Shown: positions 28,622 to 37,929, numbered from the stretch's first letter. The stretch: DNA of 64,000 nt from Alloalcanivorax xenomutans (GCF_900217905.1 NZ_OBMO01000012.1:1-64000), one strand, 5' to 3'. Notes: generated by a model not told the origin, from the sequence alone. Translations and numbers: made by a program.

Positions 28622-29902
28622 TCAATCGGGCGCCACTCGGGACGTTTGCTCGCTGTTTTCGTAGATCAGCAACGGCTCCGATTCACCTTGGATGGTGGCG
28701 CTGTCGATCACCACTTTGACCACGCCCTCCATGGAAGGCACCTGGTACATGGTATCCAACAAAACGCTTTCCAGGATGGAACGCAGACCACGGGCGCCGG
28801 ACTTTCGTTCCATCGCCTTGCGAGCCACGGAACGCAAGGCGTCCTCGCGGAAGTCCAGTTCCACGCCTTCCATCTCGAACAGGCGCATGTACTGTTTGGT
28901 CAGGGCATTACGTGGCTCGGTAAGAATCTGCACCAGCGCGTCCTCGGACAACTCTTCCAGGGTCGCCACCACAGGCAGACGGCCGATGAATTCCGGAATC
29001 AGGCCGTATTTGACCAGATCCTCCGGTTCCACGCCGACCAGGGTCTCGCCCACATTGCGGTCCCCTTCCTTGCTTTTCACCTCGGCGGAAAAACCGATGC
29101 CGCCCTTCTCGGAACGGTCCCGAATGACCTTGTCCAGGCCGGCGAAAGCGCCACCGCAGATGAACAGGATATTGGAGGTGTCCACCTGCAGGAATTCCTG
29201 CTGCGGATGCTTACGTCCTCCCTGGGGCGGCACCGAGGCCACCGTGCCCTCGATCAGCTTCAACAGGGCCTGCTGCACCCCCTCCCCGCTGACGTCACGG
29301 GTGATGGAGGGGTTGTCGGATTTACGCGAGATCTTGTCGATCTCGTCAATGTAGACGATGCCCTTCTGGGCCTTCTCCACATCGTAATCACATTTTTGCA
29401 ACAGCTTCTGGATAATGTTCTCCACATCCTCACCCACATAACCGGCCTCGGTCAGCGTGGTGGCGTCAGCAATGGTGAAGGGAACATTGAGCAGGCGCGC
29501 GAGGGTTTCAGCCAGCAGGGTCTTACCGCTGCCGGTGGGACCGATAAGCAAAATATTGCTTTTGCCCAGCTCCACGTCGTCACGACCGCGCAGGGTGCTG
29601 TTGAGCCGCTTATAGTGGTTGTATACAGCCACGGAAAGCACTTTCTTGGCCCGTTCCTGACCGATCACGTACTCATCGAGCGTGTTCTTGATCTCGTCGG
29701 GCTTGGGCAGGCTTTCCTGACCACTGTTGTCGCCGTCTTCCTGGACTTCCTCGCGGATGATGTCATTGCACAGATCCACGCACTCATCACAGATGAAGAC
29801 CGACGGGCCCGCGATCAGCTTGCGGACTTCGTGCTGGCTCTTGCCACAGAACGAGCAGTACAGCAGCTTGCCGTCGTCGCTCTTTCCGGTGTTATCGGTC
29901 AT
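28622..29902 (-). CDS. clpX: ATP-dependent Clp protease ATP-binding subunit ClpX
   Basis: ClpX unfolds substrates for ClpP. The 426-aa protein starts with a zinc-binding domain (Cys16, Cys19, Cys38 and Cys41 in YCSFCGKSQ and [10 protein letters not shown]). The AAA+ domain has Walker A GPTGSGKT, Walker [11 protein letters not shown] and the pore loop with GYVGED. An IGF-type loop for ClpP docking should lie in the GGIGFSAEV region. It is 102 bp after clpP, with an intercistronic hairpin at 29970-29992. Confidence 0.97.
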   Translation of the reverse strand: MTDNTGKSDDGKLLYCSFCGKSQHEVRKLIAGPSVFICDECVDLCNDIIREEVQEDGDNSGQESLPKPDEIKNTLDEYVIGQERAKKVLSVAVYNHYKRLNSTLRGRDDVELGKSNILLIGPTGSGKTLLAETLARLLNVPFTIADATTLTEAGYVGEDVENIIQKLLQKCDYDVEKAQKGIVYIDEIDKISRKSDNPSITRDVSGEGVQQALLKLIEGTVASVPPQGGRKHPQQEFLQVDTSNILFICGGAFAGLDKVIRDRSEKGGIGFSAEVKSKEGDRNVGETLVGVEPEDLVKYGLIPEFIGRLPVVATLEELSEDALVQILTEPRNALTKQYMRLFEMEGVELDFREDALRSVARKAMERKSGARGLRSILESVLLDTMYQVPSMEGVVKVVIDSATIQGESEPLLIYENSEQTSRVAPD

Positions 29903-29969
29903 CGAATCGCCTCTGAACCTGATTTAACTTTGAAGATGCAGGGAGAACCCGCTTTTTTCAAGCCCGGAA

Positions 29970-29992
29970 GCTCTGGGGAGGTGCCCCGGAGC
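29970..29992. promoter_or_regulatory. Hairpin between clpP and clpX
   Basis: GCTCTGGGG (29970-29978) pairs with CCCCGGAGC (29984-29992), with one wobble and a 5-nt loop. No T-run follows directly, so it may be a processing or mRNA-stability element rather than a full terminator. Confidence 0.45.
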
Positions 29993-30004
29993 CGTTCCAG
30001 ACCC

Positions 30005-30655
30005 TCAGCGCCGATGGACCACCTGGTCAATCAGACCGTATTCCCGCGCCTGCTCCGCGGACATGAAATTGTCGCGGTCGGTGTCACGCTCCAGCACTTC
30101 CAGCGGCTGGCCGGTGTGTTTGGCCAGCAACTCATTGAGCTGGGCCTTGATCTTGAGAATCTCCTTGGCATGGATCTCAATATCGGAAGCCTGGCCCTGG
30201 AAACCGCCCAGCGGCTGGTGAATCATCACCCGGGAGTGCGGCAATGCCAGGCGTTTACCTTCGGCGCCGGCCGCAAGCAGGAAAGCGCCCATGCTGGCCG
30301 CCTGGCCCACGCACATGGTGGACACCTCCGGCTTGATGAATTGCATGGTGTCGTAAATGGACATCCCCGCGGTTACCGAACCTCCGGGGCTGTTGATATA
30401 CAGATGAATATCCTTGTCCGGGTTCTCGGACTCAAGAAACAACATCTGCGCCACGATCAGGTTGGCCATGTAGTCTTCCACCTGGCCAATCAGGAAGATC
30501 ACCCGCTCCTTGAGCAGTCGGGAGTATATATCGAACTGCCGCTCGCCCCGGGAGGTTTGCTCCACCACAATCGGCACCAGCCCCGTGGCGGTGGGGTCGG
30601 CCATCAGCGTTTTCATCTCCGGGGTCAGCGAGGTAATCCGGCTCAGATCGATCAT
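30005..30655 (-). CDS. clpP: Clp protease proteolytic subunit ClpP
   Basis: ClpP forms the tetradecameric serine protease barrel used by ClpX. The 216-aa protein has the catalytic triad Ser121 (GQAASMGA), His146 (MIHQP) and Asp195 (DTDRDNFMS), and the oxyanion segment [14 protein letters not shown] lies 8 nt before the ATG; shorter starts at Met14 or Met18 are possible because the N-terminus is processed. It is the first gene of clpP-clpX-lon, with a heat-shock-like promoter upstream. Confidence 0.96.
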   Translation of the reverse strand: MIDLSRITSLTPEMKTLMADPTATGLVPIVVEQTSRGERQFDIYSRLLKERVIFLIGQVEDYMANLIVAQMLFLESENPDKDIHLYINSPGGSVTAGMSIYDTMQFIKPEVSTMCVGQAASMGAFLLAAGAEGKRLALPHSRVMIHQPLGGFQGQASDIEIHAKEILKIKAQLNELLAKHTGQPLEVLERDTDRDNFMSAEQAREYGLIDQVVHRR

Positions 30656-30712
30656 CTAGCGTTTCCTTTGTCTACGGGATCATGGGCAGCGTGCCCGGCT
30701 TGATACCGCGGG

Positions 30713-30740
30713 TGTTGGGGCGGCACCCTCGAATCACAAG
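30713..30740 (-). promoter_or_regulatory. Possible sigma32 (heat-shock) promoter of clpP
   Basis: On the minus strand CTTGTGA (30734-30740) is followed after 13 bp by CCCCAACA (30713-30720). This is close to the RpoH pattern CTTGAAA...CCCCAT and sits where heat-shock control of clpP is expected. A second hairpin (30767-30787) lies just upstream. Confidence 0.45.
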
Positions 30741-30852
30741 GGCCTGCCCGTTTTTTCCGATACTATGACGCCCTTCGGCAGGGCGTCCACAAAGGCGGTG
30801 CCAGAAGTGGGTTAACTGCGCAAAACTTGGTCAATACGGTTACTTTCACAGC

Positions 30853-30874
30853 AAAACGGGGCCAAAAGGCCCCG
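30853..30874 (-). terminator. Terminator of tig
   Basis: The arms CGGGGCC (minus strand, 30868-30874) and GGCCCCG (30857-30863) have a 4-nt loop and are followed by TTTT. It lies 22 bp after the tig stop. Confidence 0.8.
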
Positions 30875-30895
30875 CTCTTCGTAGGTCTATTCGGC

Positions 30896-32221
30896 TCAGG
30901 CCGTCTCGTCGGCCTGCTCCGGCTGGCGGGGTTTCACCGCCTCCTGGTAGGACATGGTCTTCTCCTCGACCTTGGCCCCTTCCAGGACCAGATCCACCAC
31001 CTGATCCTCCAGCACCGCGCCCTCGATCTGCTGCAGCTGCTGCGGGTTGTTGTAGATCCAGTTGATCAGTTCCTGCGGCTGCTCGTACTGAGCGGCGATG
31101 TCTTCGACCCGGGCCTTGACGCGATCAGCATCCGGTTTCAGGTCATTCTTCTCGAGGATGGCGCGCACCACCAGACCCAGACGAACGGAACGCTCGGCCT
31201 GGTCACGGAACAGCTCTTCGGGAAGCATGGAGGCATCAAACTGCTGACCGCCACCGAACTGCTGCACCATCTGCTGGCGCATGCGATCGATTTCCTGCTT
31301 GATCAGCGCCGCCGGCAGATCGAACTCGTGCAGTTTGGCCAGGCCGTCCATGGTTTGCTCTTTGACCTTGCCGGATACCGCGTTCTTCAGTTCGCGTTCC
31401 ATGTTGTTGCGAACTTCGGTCTTGAAGGTCTCCAGATCACCATCCTCAACGCCAAATGCCTTCATGAACTCGGCGTCCACTTCCGGCAGAGCCTTGGCTT
31501 CCACTTTGTTGACCTTGATCTGGAACACCACCGCCTGACCTTTCAATTCCTCGGAGTGGTACTCCTCCGGGAAGGTCACGTCGATGTCTTTCTCTTCACC
31601 GGCTTTCATGCCGACGATGCCGTCCTCGAAGCCCGGAATCATGCTGCCGGAGCCCAGCTCCAGGTTCTGCCCTTCGGCGCTGCCGCCTTCAAAAGCCTCG
31701 CCGTCTTTCAGGCCTTTATAATCGATATTGACGCGATCGCCCTGCTCGGCGGCACGGTCCACTTCAGCGAAGTCGGAGCGCTGGGAACGCAGCGTCTCGA
31801 TCATTTCGTCAACGTCGGCGTCGGTGATTTCCGCTACCGGTTTCTCCACCTCGATGGTGGACAGGTCAGCCAGTTCCACTTCCGGAAACACCTCGAAAGT
31901 GGCCACGAATTCCAGGTCCTGGCCGCCCTCATTACGGGTGGCTTCGAAACCCGGCAGACCGGCGGGTTGCAGGTTTTCCTTCTCAACCGCTTCCAGGAAG
32001 GACTCGCGCATCACATCGGCCAGTACTTCGTTACGTACGGCGGCGCCGAAACGGCGCTTTACCTCACGCAACGGCACTTTGCCAGGGCGGAAACCGTCCA
32101 GACGGATGTTTTTCTGCGCTTCGCGCAGCTTGTTTTCCACCGCCTGATCCACTTTATCCGCGGGAACACCGACGGTCATGCGTCGTTCCAGACCTGAAGT
32201 CGTTTCTACAGAAACCTGCAT
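30896..32221 (-). CDS. tig: Trigger factor
   Basis: Trigger factor is the ribosome-bound chaperone and peptidyl-prolyl isomerase. The 441-aa protein has an N-terminal ribosome-binding domain (the GFRPGKVPLREVKRRFG signature near residues 44-60), a central FKBP-like domain (GDRVNIDYKGLKDGEAFEGG through GMKAGEEKDIDVTFPEEYH, about 160-230), and a helical C-terminal chaperone domain. GAGGATGTT precedes the ATG. It leads the tig-clpP-clpX-lon block in the normal order and is separated from clpP by a terminator. Confidence 0.97.
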   Translation of the reverse strand: MQVSVETTSGLERRMTVGVPADKVDQAVENKLREAQKNIRLDGFRPGKVPLREVKRRFGAAVRNEVLADVMRESFLEAVEKENLQPAGLPGFEATRNEGGQDLEFVATFEVFPEVELADLSTIEVEKPVAEITDADVDEMIETLRSQRSDFAEVDRAAEQGDRVNIDYKGLKDGEAFEGGSAEGQNLELGSGSMIPGFEDGIVGMKAGEEKDIDVTFPEEYHSEELKGQAVVFQIKVNKVEAKALPEVDAEFMKAFGVEDGDLETFKTEVRNNMERELKNAVSGKVKEQTMDGLAKLHEFDLPAALIKQEIDRMRQQMVQQFGGGQQFDASMLPEELFRDQAERSVRLGLVVRAILEKNDLKPDADRVKARVEDIAAQYEQPQELINWIYNNPQQLQQIEGAVLEDQVVDLVLEGAKVEEKTMSYQEAVKPRQPEQADETA

Positions 32222-32395
32222 AACATCCTCTATTTAAAAGACTTTTCAAATCCCGCGGTCCCCGGTGTACGGATGGACCCCGTATGAAGGGCGCAAATTA
32301 TAATCAATGGCAGCCGCCCTGCCTACGCCCACGAGACGCCAGATGCTCACTGGGTCGGACGCCGGCGTCCAGCGTCTGGCTTCCAGCGCCCTAAT

Positions 32396-32425
32396 AAAAA
32401 AGCCCCCGGGTTTTCACCCGGAGGC
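32396..32425 (-). terminator. Terminator of tRNA-Pro/Arg/His operon
   Basis: On the minus strand a 10-bp stem (32416-32425 with 32402-32411, one wobble) closes a GAAA-type loop and is followed by six Ts at 32396-32401. It starts 9 bp after the tRNA-His end. Confidence 0.88.
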
Positions 32426-32433
32426 TCCATGTT

Positions 32434-32510
32434 TGGGGTGACTGATGGGATTTGAACCCACGACCACCGGAGTCACAATCCGGGGCTCTACCAACTGAGC
32501 TACAGTCACC
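32434..32510 (-). tRNA. tRNA-His (anticodon GTG)
   Basis: The 77-nt gene has anticodon GTG in ATTGTGACT, the extra 5' G (G-1) opposite C73 that is required by histidyl-tRNA synthetase, and encoded CCA. It is the last gene of a three-tRNA operon. Confidence 0.97.
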
Positions 32511-32534
32511 ATAAATCGCTTGAGCCGCCAGCGA

Positions 32535-32611
<77 letters not shown>

Positions 32612-32638
32612 TTAACTACCTCTCAACCTTCGCTGAGT

Positions 32639-32715
32639 TGGTCGGGGTGGAGGGATTCGAACCCCCGACATCCTGCTCCCAAAGCAGGCGCGCTACCAGG
32701 CTGCGCTACACCCCG
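32639..32715 (-). tRNA. tRNA-Pro (anticodon TGG)
   Basis: The 77-nt gene has acceptor CGGGGTG/CACCCCG, anticodon TGG in CTTTGGGAG and encoded CCA. It is the first gene of the operon, directly after a strong promoter. The equivalent E. coli operon (argX-hisR-leuT-proM) also carries a tRNA-Leu, which is absent here. Confidence 0.97.
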
Positions 32716-32738
32716 CCGAGCAGGTCGAGCGAGGCGGC

Positions 32739-32767
32739 ATAATACTCGCCGCCCCCAGGAGCGTCAA
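32739..32767 (-). promoter_or_regulatory. Promoter of the tRNA operon
   Basis: On the minus strand TTGACG (32762-32767) and TATTAT (32739-32744) are 17 bp apart. The GC-rich discriminator GCCGCCTCGC follows, as expected for stringently controlled stable-RNA promoters. The predicted start lies about 17 bp before tRNA-Pro. Confidence 0.8.
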
Positions 32768-32844
32768 CGCCGCGAACCCGCTATCTGACCTGTTCGCTGG
32801 AATTATAAACAACCGGGGAAGAAAAGTGCGGTGACTCTGTTTTT

Positions 32845-33219
32845 GTGGCCGCCGTCCATGGCGGCCATCCTCCGGACCGTCACTGCCGCGACGTCAAAAA
32901 TCGCTCCCGGCGATTTTTTGTGGCCGCCGTCCATGGCGGCCATCCTCCGGACCGTCACTGCCGCGACGTCAAAAATCGCTCCCGGCGATTTTTTGTGGCC
33001 GCCGTCCATGGCGGCCATCCTCCGGACCGTCACTGCCGCGACGTCAAAAATCGCTCCCGGCGATTTTTTGTGGCCGCCGTCCATGGCGGCCATCCTCCGG
33101 ACCGTCACTGCCGCGACGTCAAAAATCGCTCCCGGCGATTTTTTGTGGCCGCCGTCCATGGCGGCCATCCTTCGGACCATCACTGCCGCGACGTCAAAAA
33201 TCGCTCCCGGCGATTTTTT
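32845..33219. repeat. Five tandem 75-bp double-hairpin repeats
   Basis: Units begin at 32845, 32920, 32995, 33070 and 33145. The first four are identical and the fifth has two substitutions. Each unit contains GGCCGCC-GTCCAT-GGCGGCC (7-bp stem) and AAAAATCGC-TCCCG-GCGATTTTT (9-bp stem). Because 75 is a multiple of three and the unit lacks stops in several frames, long repetitive open frames appear on both strands, but no ribosome site or unique sequence supports a protein. The array fills most of the 587-bp gap between the tRNA operon and folD. Function is unknown; transcription blocking or a nucleoid or helicase target are possibilities. Confidence 0.95.
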
Positions 33220-33302
33220 GCTCCAACCCGCCGACCGTGCGAGAATCGCCGCGCGATTCCCACCGCTTTCCTTTTATATGTTCCAAGGACCAAGAGAGAC
33301 CC

Positions 33303-34151
33303 ATGAGCGCGCAGATTCTGGACGGCAAGGCCCTGGCTCAACGCTTCGAGCAAGAGATGTCACAACGGGTGGAAGCCCTGAAAGCCGCTTCCGGCGGCCG
33401 CACGCCGATTCTCGCCACCATTCTGGTGGGCACCGATCCGGCCTCCGCCACTTATGTAAAGATGAAGGGCAATGCCTGCCGCCGCGTCGGCATGGATTCC
33501 CAGGCCATCGAGTTGCCCCAGGACACCACCACCGAGCAGCTGCTGCAGCGTATCGAGGAGCTCAATGCCAATCCGGACGTGCATGGCATTCTGCTGCAGC
33601 ACCCGGTGCCGGAACAGATCGACGAGCGCTTGTGCTTTGACGCCATCGCCCTGGGCAAGGACGTGGACGGCGTTACCTGTCTCGGCTTTGGCCGCATGGC
33701 CATGGGCGAGCACGCTTATGGCTGCGCCACGCCCAAGGGCATCATGCGCTTGCTGGAGCACTACCAGGTGCCGCTGGAGGGCCAACATGCCGTGGTCGTG
33801 GGCCGCAGCGCCATTCTTGGCAAACCGATGGCAATGATGCTGCTGGGCGCCAACACCACCGTCACCATTTGCCACAGCCGGACCCGCAATCTGCCGGAGC
33901 TGGTGAAACAGGCCGACATCGTGGTCGGCGCGGTGGGCAAGCCGGAATTCATCAAGGCCGATTGGATCAAGGACGGCGCCGTGGTGGTCGACGCAGGTTA
34001 CCATCCGCAGAAGTGCGGCGATATCGAGCTGGCACCGCTGGTGGAGCGCGTCGCCGCTTATACGCCGGTGCCCGGTGGCGTCGGCCCGATGACCATCAAC
34101 ACCCTGATCTTCCAGACCCTGGAAGCCGCGGAAAAAGCACTCAAAGGGTAA
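33303..34151 (+). CDS. folD: Methylenetetrahydrofolate dehydrogenase/cyclohydrolase FolD
   Basis: FolD interconverts methylene-, methenyl- and formyl-tetrahydrofolate with NADP. The 282-aa protein has the active-site YVKMKGNA (Lys), LLQHPVP, the Rossmann segment [17 protein letters not shown] and the closing [15 protein letters not shown]. The segment [16 protein letters not shown] departs from the common VDVGIN form, so it belongs to a FolD subgroup. A longer frame from 33237 runs out of the repeat array. AAGAGAG before 33303 and the family N-terminus [13 protein letters not shown] fix the start. Confidence 0.95.
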   Translation: MSAQILDGKALAQRFEQEMSQRVEALKAASGGRTPILATILVGTDPASATYVKMKGNACRRVGMDSQAIELPQDTTTEQLLQRIEELNANPDVHGILLQHPVPEQIDERLCFDAIALGKDVDGVTCLGFGRMAMGEHAYGCATPKGIMRLLEHYQVPLEGQHAVVVGRSAILGKPMAMMLLGANTTVTICHSRTRNLPELVKQADIVVGAVGKPEFIKADWIKDGAVVVDAGYHPQKCGDIELAPLVERVAAYTPVPGGVGPMTINTLIFQTLEAAEKALKG

Positions 34152-34157
34152 CTCCGA

Positions 34158-34188
34158 AGGTCTGGCGCCAGCCCCTGACGCCAGACCT
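34158..34188. terminator. Bidirectional stem between folD and the HlyD gene
   Basis: AGGTCTGGCG (34158-34167) pairs perfectly with CGCCAGACCT (34179-34188) across an 11-nt loop, between two convergent genes. The T-run is missing, so termination is only inferred. Confidence 0.55.
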
Positions 34189-34193
34189 CCTCC

Positions 34194-35066
34194 CTACTCC
34201 GGCAACACCTGCACGCTGGCGGTCATACCGGAACTGAGCAGCAGCGTGTCCGGGATCTCGTCAAACTCCACCCGTACCGGAATCCGCTGCGCCAGCCTTA
34301 CCCATTCGAAGGTCGGCGCCACGGAAGGCAGTCCCTTGTCCGCCGTCACCGCATTGCTGTTGGCGATACCGCGACCAATGCCGGTGACCTTGCCGGTCAG
34401 CGCTTTGCCGGCGCCCAGCAGATGAATACGGGCCGCATCCCCCACCCTGATCTGATGCACCTGGGTTTCCTTCAGGTAGGCCTCGACCCAGAACGACTGG
34501 TCATCCACCAGCGTCACCACCGGCTGCCCGGTCTGGGCGTAATCGCCGGTATGCGCCAGCAAATGAGTGACAAAGCCGGCCACCGGAGCCTTCACTTCAC
34601 TGCGAGCCAGATCCAGTTCCGCCCGTGCCAGGGCCGCTTCCGCCGCTTGCAGATCGGCCCGCGCCAAAGCCGCTTTGTTATCCGCTTCCTCCCGCTCCTC
34701 CTGGGAAATGGCTCGCCCGAGGCTGCGACGGCGGCTGGCTTCCCGGGACAGCAGATTCAGTTCCTGGCGCCGGTGCGCCACCTCGGCCCTGGCCTGATCC
34801 AGCGCCAGTTGATAACGGCGCGGGTCCACCAACAGAAGGGTTTCGCCCTCCTCCACGTACTGATTATCCACCACCTTCAGGGATTGGATCGCTCCGGACA
34901 CGTCCGGGGCCACGCTCACCACCACCGCGCGCACCCGGGCATCCCGGGTCCAAACATCCTCGAAATAGTGGCGCCACAGATACCACACCGCCACCGCCGC
35001 GGCCGCCACCAGCAACGCGGTGAACAGATAAGCGCGCCAGCGGCCGCCTTCCTTATTATTAGCCAT
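34194..35066 (-). CDS. HlyD/AaeA-type membrane fusion protein
   Basis: The 290-aa protein has one N-terminal span (LFTALLVAAAAVAVWYLW), a lipoyl-type half (VSVAPDVSGAIQSLKVVDNQYVEEGETLLLVDP), a coiled-coil hairpin at about 90-155, and the second lipoyl half with VKAPVAGFVTHLLAHTGDYA. It should bridge the inner-membrane pump to an outer-membrane channel. It overlaps the DUF1656 gene by 8 bp and follows the FUSC gene, the same trio as E. coli aaeXAB, which exports aromatic carboxylic acids. No outer-membrane factor or LysR regulator is adjacent. Confidence 0.88.
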   Translation of the reverse strand: MANNKEGGRWRAYLFTALLVAAAAVAVWYLWRHYFEDVWTRDARVRAVVVSVAPDVSGAIQSLKVVDNQYVEEGETLLLVDPRRYQLALDQARAEVAHRRQELNLLSREASRRRSLGRAISQEEREEADNKAALARADLQAAEAALARAELDLARSEVKAPVAGFVTHLLAHTGDYAQTGQPVVTLVDDQSFWVEAYLKETQVHQIRVGDAARIHLLGAGKALTGKVTGIGRGIANSNAVTADKGLPSVAPTFEWVRLAQRIPVRVEFDEIPDTLLLSSGMTASVQVLPE

Positions 35067-35277
35067 GCATACTCCCCAGCGACAGCCACGCCCCCATCAC
35101 CAGGGCGAGCACGATCAAGAACACACAGAATCCGGCCAGGGCCGGATGCCATAGGTGCCGGTAGCCATCAAAACGACTGATCAGACCGTGCACCAGCAGA
35201 AATAACAGCAGGGCCAACAGCACCTGCGGCACCAAGGGCGGCAGCAACACGCCGCCCAGTTCAATCTCATACAGCAT
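35059..35277 (-). CDS. Small DUF1656 (AaeX-like) membrane protein
   Basis: The 72-aa protein has two hydrophobic segments (LLPPLVPQVLLALLLFLLVH and GFCVFLIVLALVMGAWLSL) and the DUF1656 opening MLYEIELGGVLLPP. It overlaps both neighbours (11 bp with the FUSC gene, 8 bp with the HlyD gene), so the three are one translation-coupled operon. The role of AaeX-type proteins in these pumps is unknown. Confidence 0.87.
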   Translation of the reverse strand: MLYEIELGGVLLPPLVPQVLLALLLFLLVHGLISRFDGYRHLWHPALAGFCVFLIVLALVMGAWLSLGSMHG

Positions 35278-37372
35278 GTGCTATCTCCAGCCCCCGCCAG
35301 CGGCCGGCTCCGGATCCGGCCAGGAAGAAGCCGCCATAATTTCCGATCATATTGATCTGCATACGCAGACGCACCACCGCCCGCACCAGCCGGCGGCGCT
35401 CACCCTCGCCTTCCGCTTTGTTATAGGCTTGCTGACACTGCCGCAGTGCGCGCTCGGTGTCCGCCGACAATTGCCGCCAACGGGCCTCGTCACCGTCTCT
35501 CAATACTCTCTGAGTGTCCCGGATAAGCCGCGTCAGGGTGAACCGGATCGGATCAGGCACGCCACGCCGACACAAGGCGTCGAGAAACAGTAACCCCAGC
35601 CCCAGCGTCACCGCCGCCATCGCGCCGTGCAACAGTTCCCCGTCCTTTGCACTCTCCGGACTCAGTCGCGGCAAGGTTCGGGCAATGCGGTCATACAGCA
35701 CGGTTTCCATTTCGTGACGGGGGCGGCGGCGGGACATGGGCCAGCGCCCGAGGGTGCGGCACAGATCCCGGCATAAACGGGTACGGGCGGTGGCAGCATC
35801 ATCGCCGGGCCAGATCAGTAGAAATGCCAGCACTGGCAATAACAATCCCATCGCCAGCCCGAGCACGTTATTGAACAGCGGCAGAGCCGAGAAGTCCTGT
35901 TGCGGCCCGAGATCCAGCAGGATCGGGAAAAAGATCACGGTGGCGGTCCCCATGGCCATGCTCGGCAACTGCGTCATCGCCAGGCCGGCCAGCAGATACA
36001 CCGGCGCCAGCCACAGTACCAGAGCGGCGAAGCCTTCCGTGCCCGGCAGCAGAACCAGACGATAGAGCGTGGCCAATACCACCGCCAGGGACGCCCCCTT
36101 GAGGAACCCGGACACCGCCTTGAGCGGATCATCCCGGGTGGAGAACAACGCGCACACCACCCCGGTCTGGATCACCATCAAAGTGCCTTGATCCGATGGC
36201 GCGGCGCTCCAGAACCAAAGGCTCAGGGCCGCGGCAATGGCAATCGCGGTACGCCCGGCGCTGCGCAACGCCTGCCCATGATCCAGGTGCAATCGTGACG
36301 TGCCGGACCGCCACGACTGTGTCAGGGCCTGGTCGCTCAGCATGGCGTACAGCACGACACTGGAGCGCAGGCGATCGCACAGTTCGCCACAGTGTTCCAG
36401 TGCCAGTTGCAAGGCATGGAAACGTTGTTCGTTGTCGCCCACCGTCTCCTTGCGCAGACCGCGGGCCAGATCCCGGGCCTGATCGTGGAGTCCGGAGAGA
36501 CACACCCGCAGGCTCTCCGGATCCAGTTCGCCATCCAACTCGGACATGCCGCGCAGCAATTCGTCGAGACGGTCCTGCTGATGCACCGAGGCATACCGAT
36601 TGACGTAGGCTCCCAACGGACCCACTGAGGAAATCAGTGCCAGCATTTCGTGACCGAGGCGGCGGCACAGCCCGGCCCGCCGCCGCAACTGCTGGGAGTC
36701 GAACAGAGCATTCTCGCGCAGGGCTTCCAGCGCCATGCCGCTGGCGATCAATTCACGCCGGCGCTGCTGCAGGGTGCGATTGTCCGCGCGGCCACCGGCG
36801 GTGTCCGCCACCAGTGCGATCAAATCCCGCAGTTGCTGCCGACAACGGTGCAGGTAGGCGGTGGCGGCGGAACGGGGCCAGACCAGCACACTGGCGGCGG
36901 AAGCACAGAGGATACCCAGGCCGATCTCGGTGACCCGGGCCACCGCCACGGTGAACATCTGATCCGGCTGCGACAGGGCCGGCAAACCGATGATCAACGC
37001 GGTGTAACCGGAAAGCACGAAGGCATAGGAGCGGAAGTTGCGCAGCAGATTGGCCAGGTAGGTACACAGGGCCAGCCAGGCACCAATGGCGATAAAGAAC
37101 AGCAGTGGCTGCTGCGCGAGCCCGCCCACCAGCAACAGTGCCATCACCGCGCCCAACACCGTGCCCACCAGTCGTGACAGCCCCTTGGCGATCACCATGC
37201 CGCCCAGCGGCTGGGCCACGATGTACACCGTCATCAGCGCCCACTGGGGCTGATCCAGCCCCAACAACAGCGCCAGATACAGTGCCAGCATGCCAGCGGC
37301 AAAGGTCCGCAGGGCGAATTGCCACTCCTTGCGCCCGGATTCGCGTATGAACGCCGGCACCGCCAAGATCAT
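35267..37372 (-). CDS. FUSC/AaeB-type aromatic acid efflux pump
   Basis: The roughly 701-aa inner-membrane protein has two clusters of about five to six spans, one N-terminal (FAAGMLALYLALLLGLDQPQ) and one in the middle (RTAIAIAAALSLWFWSAAPSDQGT), each followed by a cytosolic helical region. This duplicated layout is typical of FUSC proteins such as AaeB and of p-hydroxybenzoate pumps. The frame opens at 37450, but GAGGA 7 nt before the ATG at 37372 (MILAVPAFIRE) supports the shorter start. It is the first gene of the efflux trio. Substrate is inferred only from family. Confidence 0.87.
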   Translation of the reverse strand: MILAVPAFIRESGRKEWQFALRTFAAGMLALYLALLLGLDQPQWALMTVYIVAQPLGGMVIAKGLSRLVGTVLGAVMALLLVGGLAQQPLLFFIAIGAWLALCTYLANLLRNFRSYAFVLSGYTALIIGLPALSQPDQMFTVAVARVTEIGLGILCASAASVLVWPRSAATAYLHRCRQQLRDLIALVADTAGGRADNRTLQQRRRELIASGMALEALRENALFDSQQLRRRAGLCRRLGHEMLALISSVGPLGAYVNRYASVHQQDRLDELLRGMSELDGELDPESLRVCLSGLHDQARDLARGLRKETVGDNEQRFHALQLALEHCGELCDRLRSSVVLYAMLSDQALTQSWRSGTSRLHLDHGQALRSAGRTAIAIAAALSLWFWSAAPSDQGTLMVIQTGVVCALFSTRDDPLKAVSGFLKGASLAVVLATLYRLVLLPGTEGFAALVLWLAPVYLLAGLAMTQLPSMAMGTATVIFFPILLDLGPQQDFSALPLFNNVLGLAMGLLLPVLAFLLIWPGDDAATARTRLCRDLCRTLGRWPMSRRRPRHEMETVLYDRIARTLPRLSPESAKDGELLHGAMAAVTLGLGLLFLDALCRRGVPDPIRFTLTRLIRDTQRVLRDGDEARWRQLSADTERALRQCQQAYNKAEGEGERRRLVRAVVRLRMQINMIGNYGGFFLAGSGAGRWRGLEIAHAV

Positions 37373-37540
37373 CCGCGCTTCCTCTTCCCCTGTCCTCGTT
37401 GCGGCAGTATACAACGAGGCGACGCTGGCGCTTCTACGAAGCGAAACCAACGCTAAACACTTTTACAACCCTTGTCACATCACAATGGCACACTCTCTTA
37501 TAGCCCCCGCTTCCGGAGGCGCGAACCAAGGAGAGATACC

Positions 37541-37876
37541 ATGGCAGGAAAGTTTGAACTGGATAAAGCGAGCAACGGACAATTCATCTTCCGACTGAAA
37601 GCCGCCAACGGTCAGGTCATTCTCGGCAGCGAGCAATACACCACCAAGGAAGCCTGCAAGAACGGCATCGAATCGGTGCAGACCAATGCCGCCAAGGACG
37701 AGCGTTATCAACGCAAGGAAGCCAAGGATGGCCGGCACTACTTCAATCTGCTGGCCGGTAATCATCAGGTCATCGGCACCAGCCAGATGTACAAGGACAC
37801 CGGTGGCATGGAAAACGGTATCGACTCGGTGAAGACCAACGCACCGGGCGCCGCCGTGGACGATCTCACCGACTGA
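37541..37876 (+). CDS. YegP family (DUF1508) protein
   Basis: The 111-aa protein is two tandem DUF1508 repeats: GKFELDKASNGQFIFRLKAA through NGIESVQTNA, and RYQRKEAKDGRHYFNLLAG through NGIDSVKTNA. E. coli YegP has the same two-repeat design. Its biochemical role is not established. AAGGAG lies 7 nt before the ATG at 37541; the longer open frame from 37472 is not supported. It diverges from the FUSC gene and is followed by a strong terminator, so it is monocistronic. Confidence 0.9.
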   Translation: MAGKFELDKASNGQFIFRLKAANGQVILGSEQYTTKEACKNGIESVQTNAAKDERYQRKEAKDGRHYFNLLAGNHQVIGTSQMYKDTGGMENGIDSVKTNAPGAAVDDLTD

Positions 37877-37882
37877 AGTACA

Positions 37883-37905
37883 GGGGCGGCGGTCGCCGCC
37901 CCTTT
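37883..37905 (+). terminator. Terminator of the YegP-family gene
   Basis: GGGGCGGCG (37883-37891) and CGCCGCCCC (37894-37902) form a 9-bp GC stem followed by TTTATA. It also faces the glnS stop at 37930. Confidence 0.75.
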
Positions 37906-37929
37906 ATACACCCAGCGCCGTGGCCCGAT

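Noticed and set aside
32803-33183. 126-aa repetitive protein on the minus strand and related plus-strand frames in the 75-bp array
   Set aside because: The frames exist because the 75-bp unit is a multiple of three and lacks stops. There is no ribosome site and no non-repetitive part, and the hairpin interpretation explains the sequence better.
32845-33219. CRISPR array
   Set aside because: The repeats are directly adjacent 75-bp units with no unique spacers and no cas genes are in the window.
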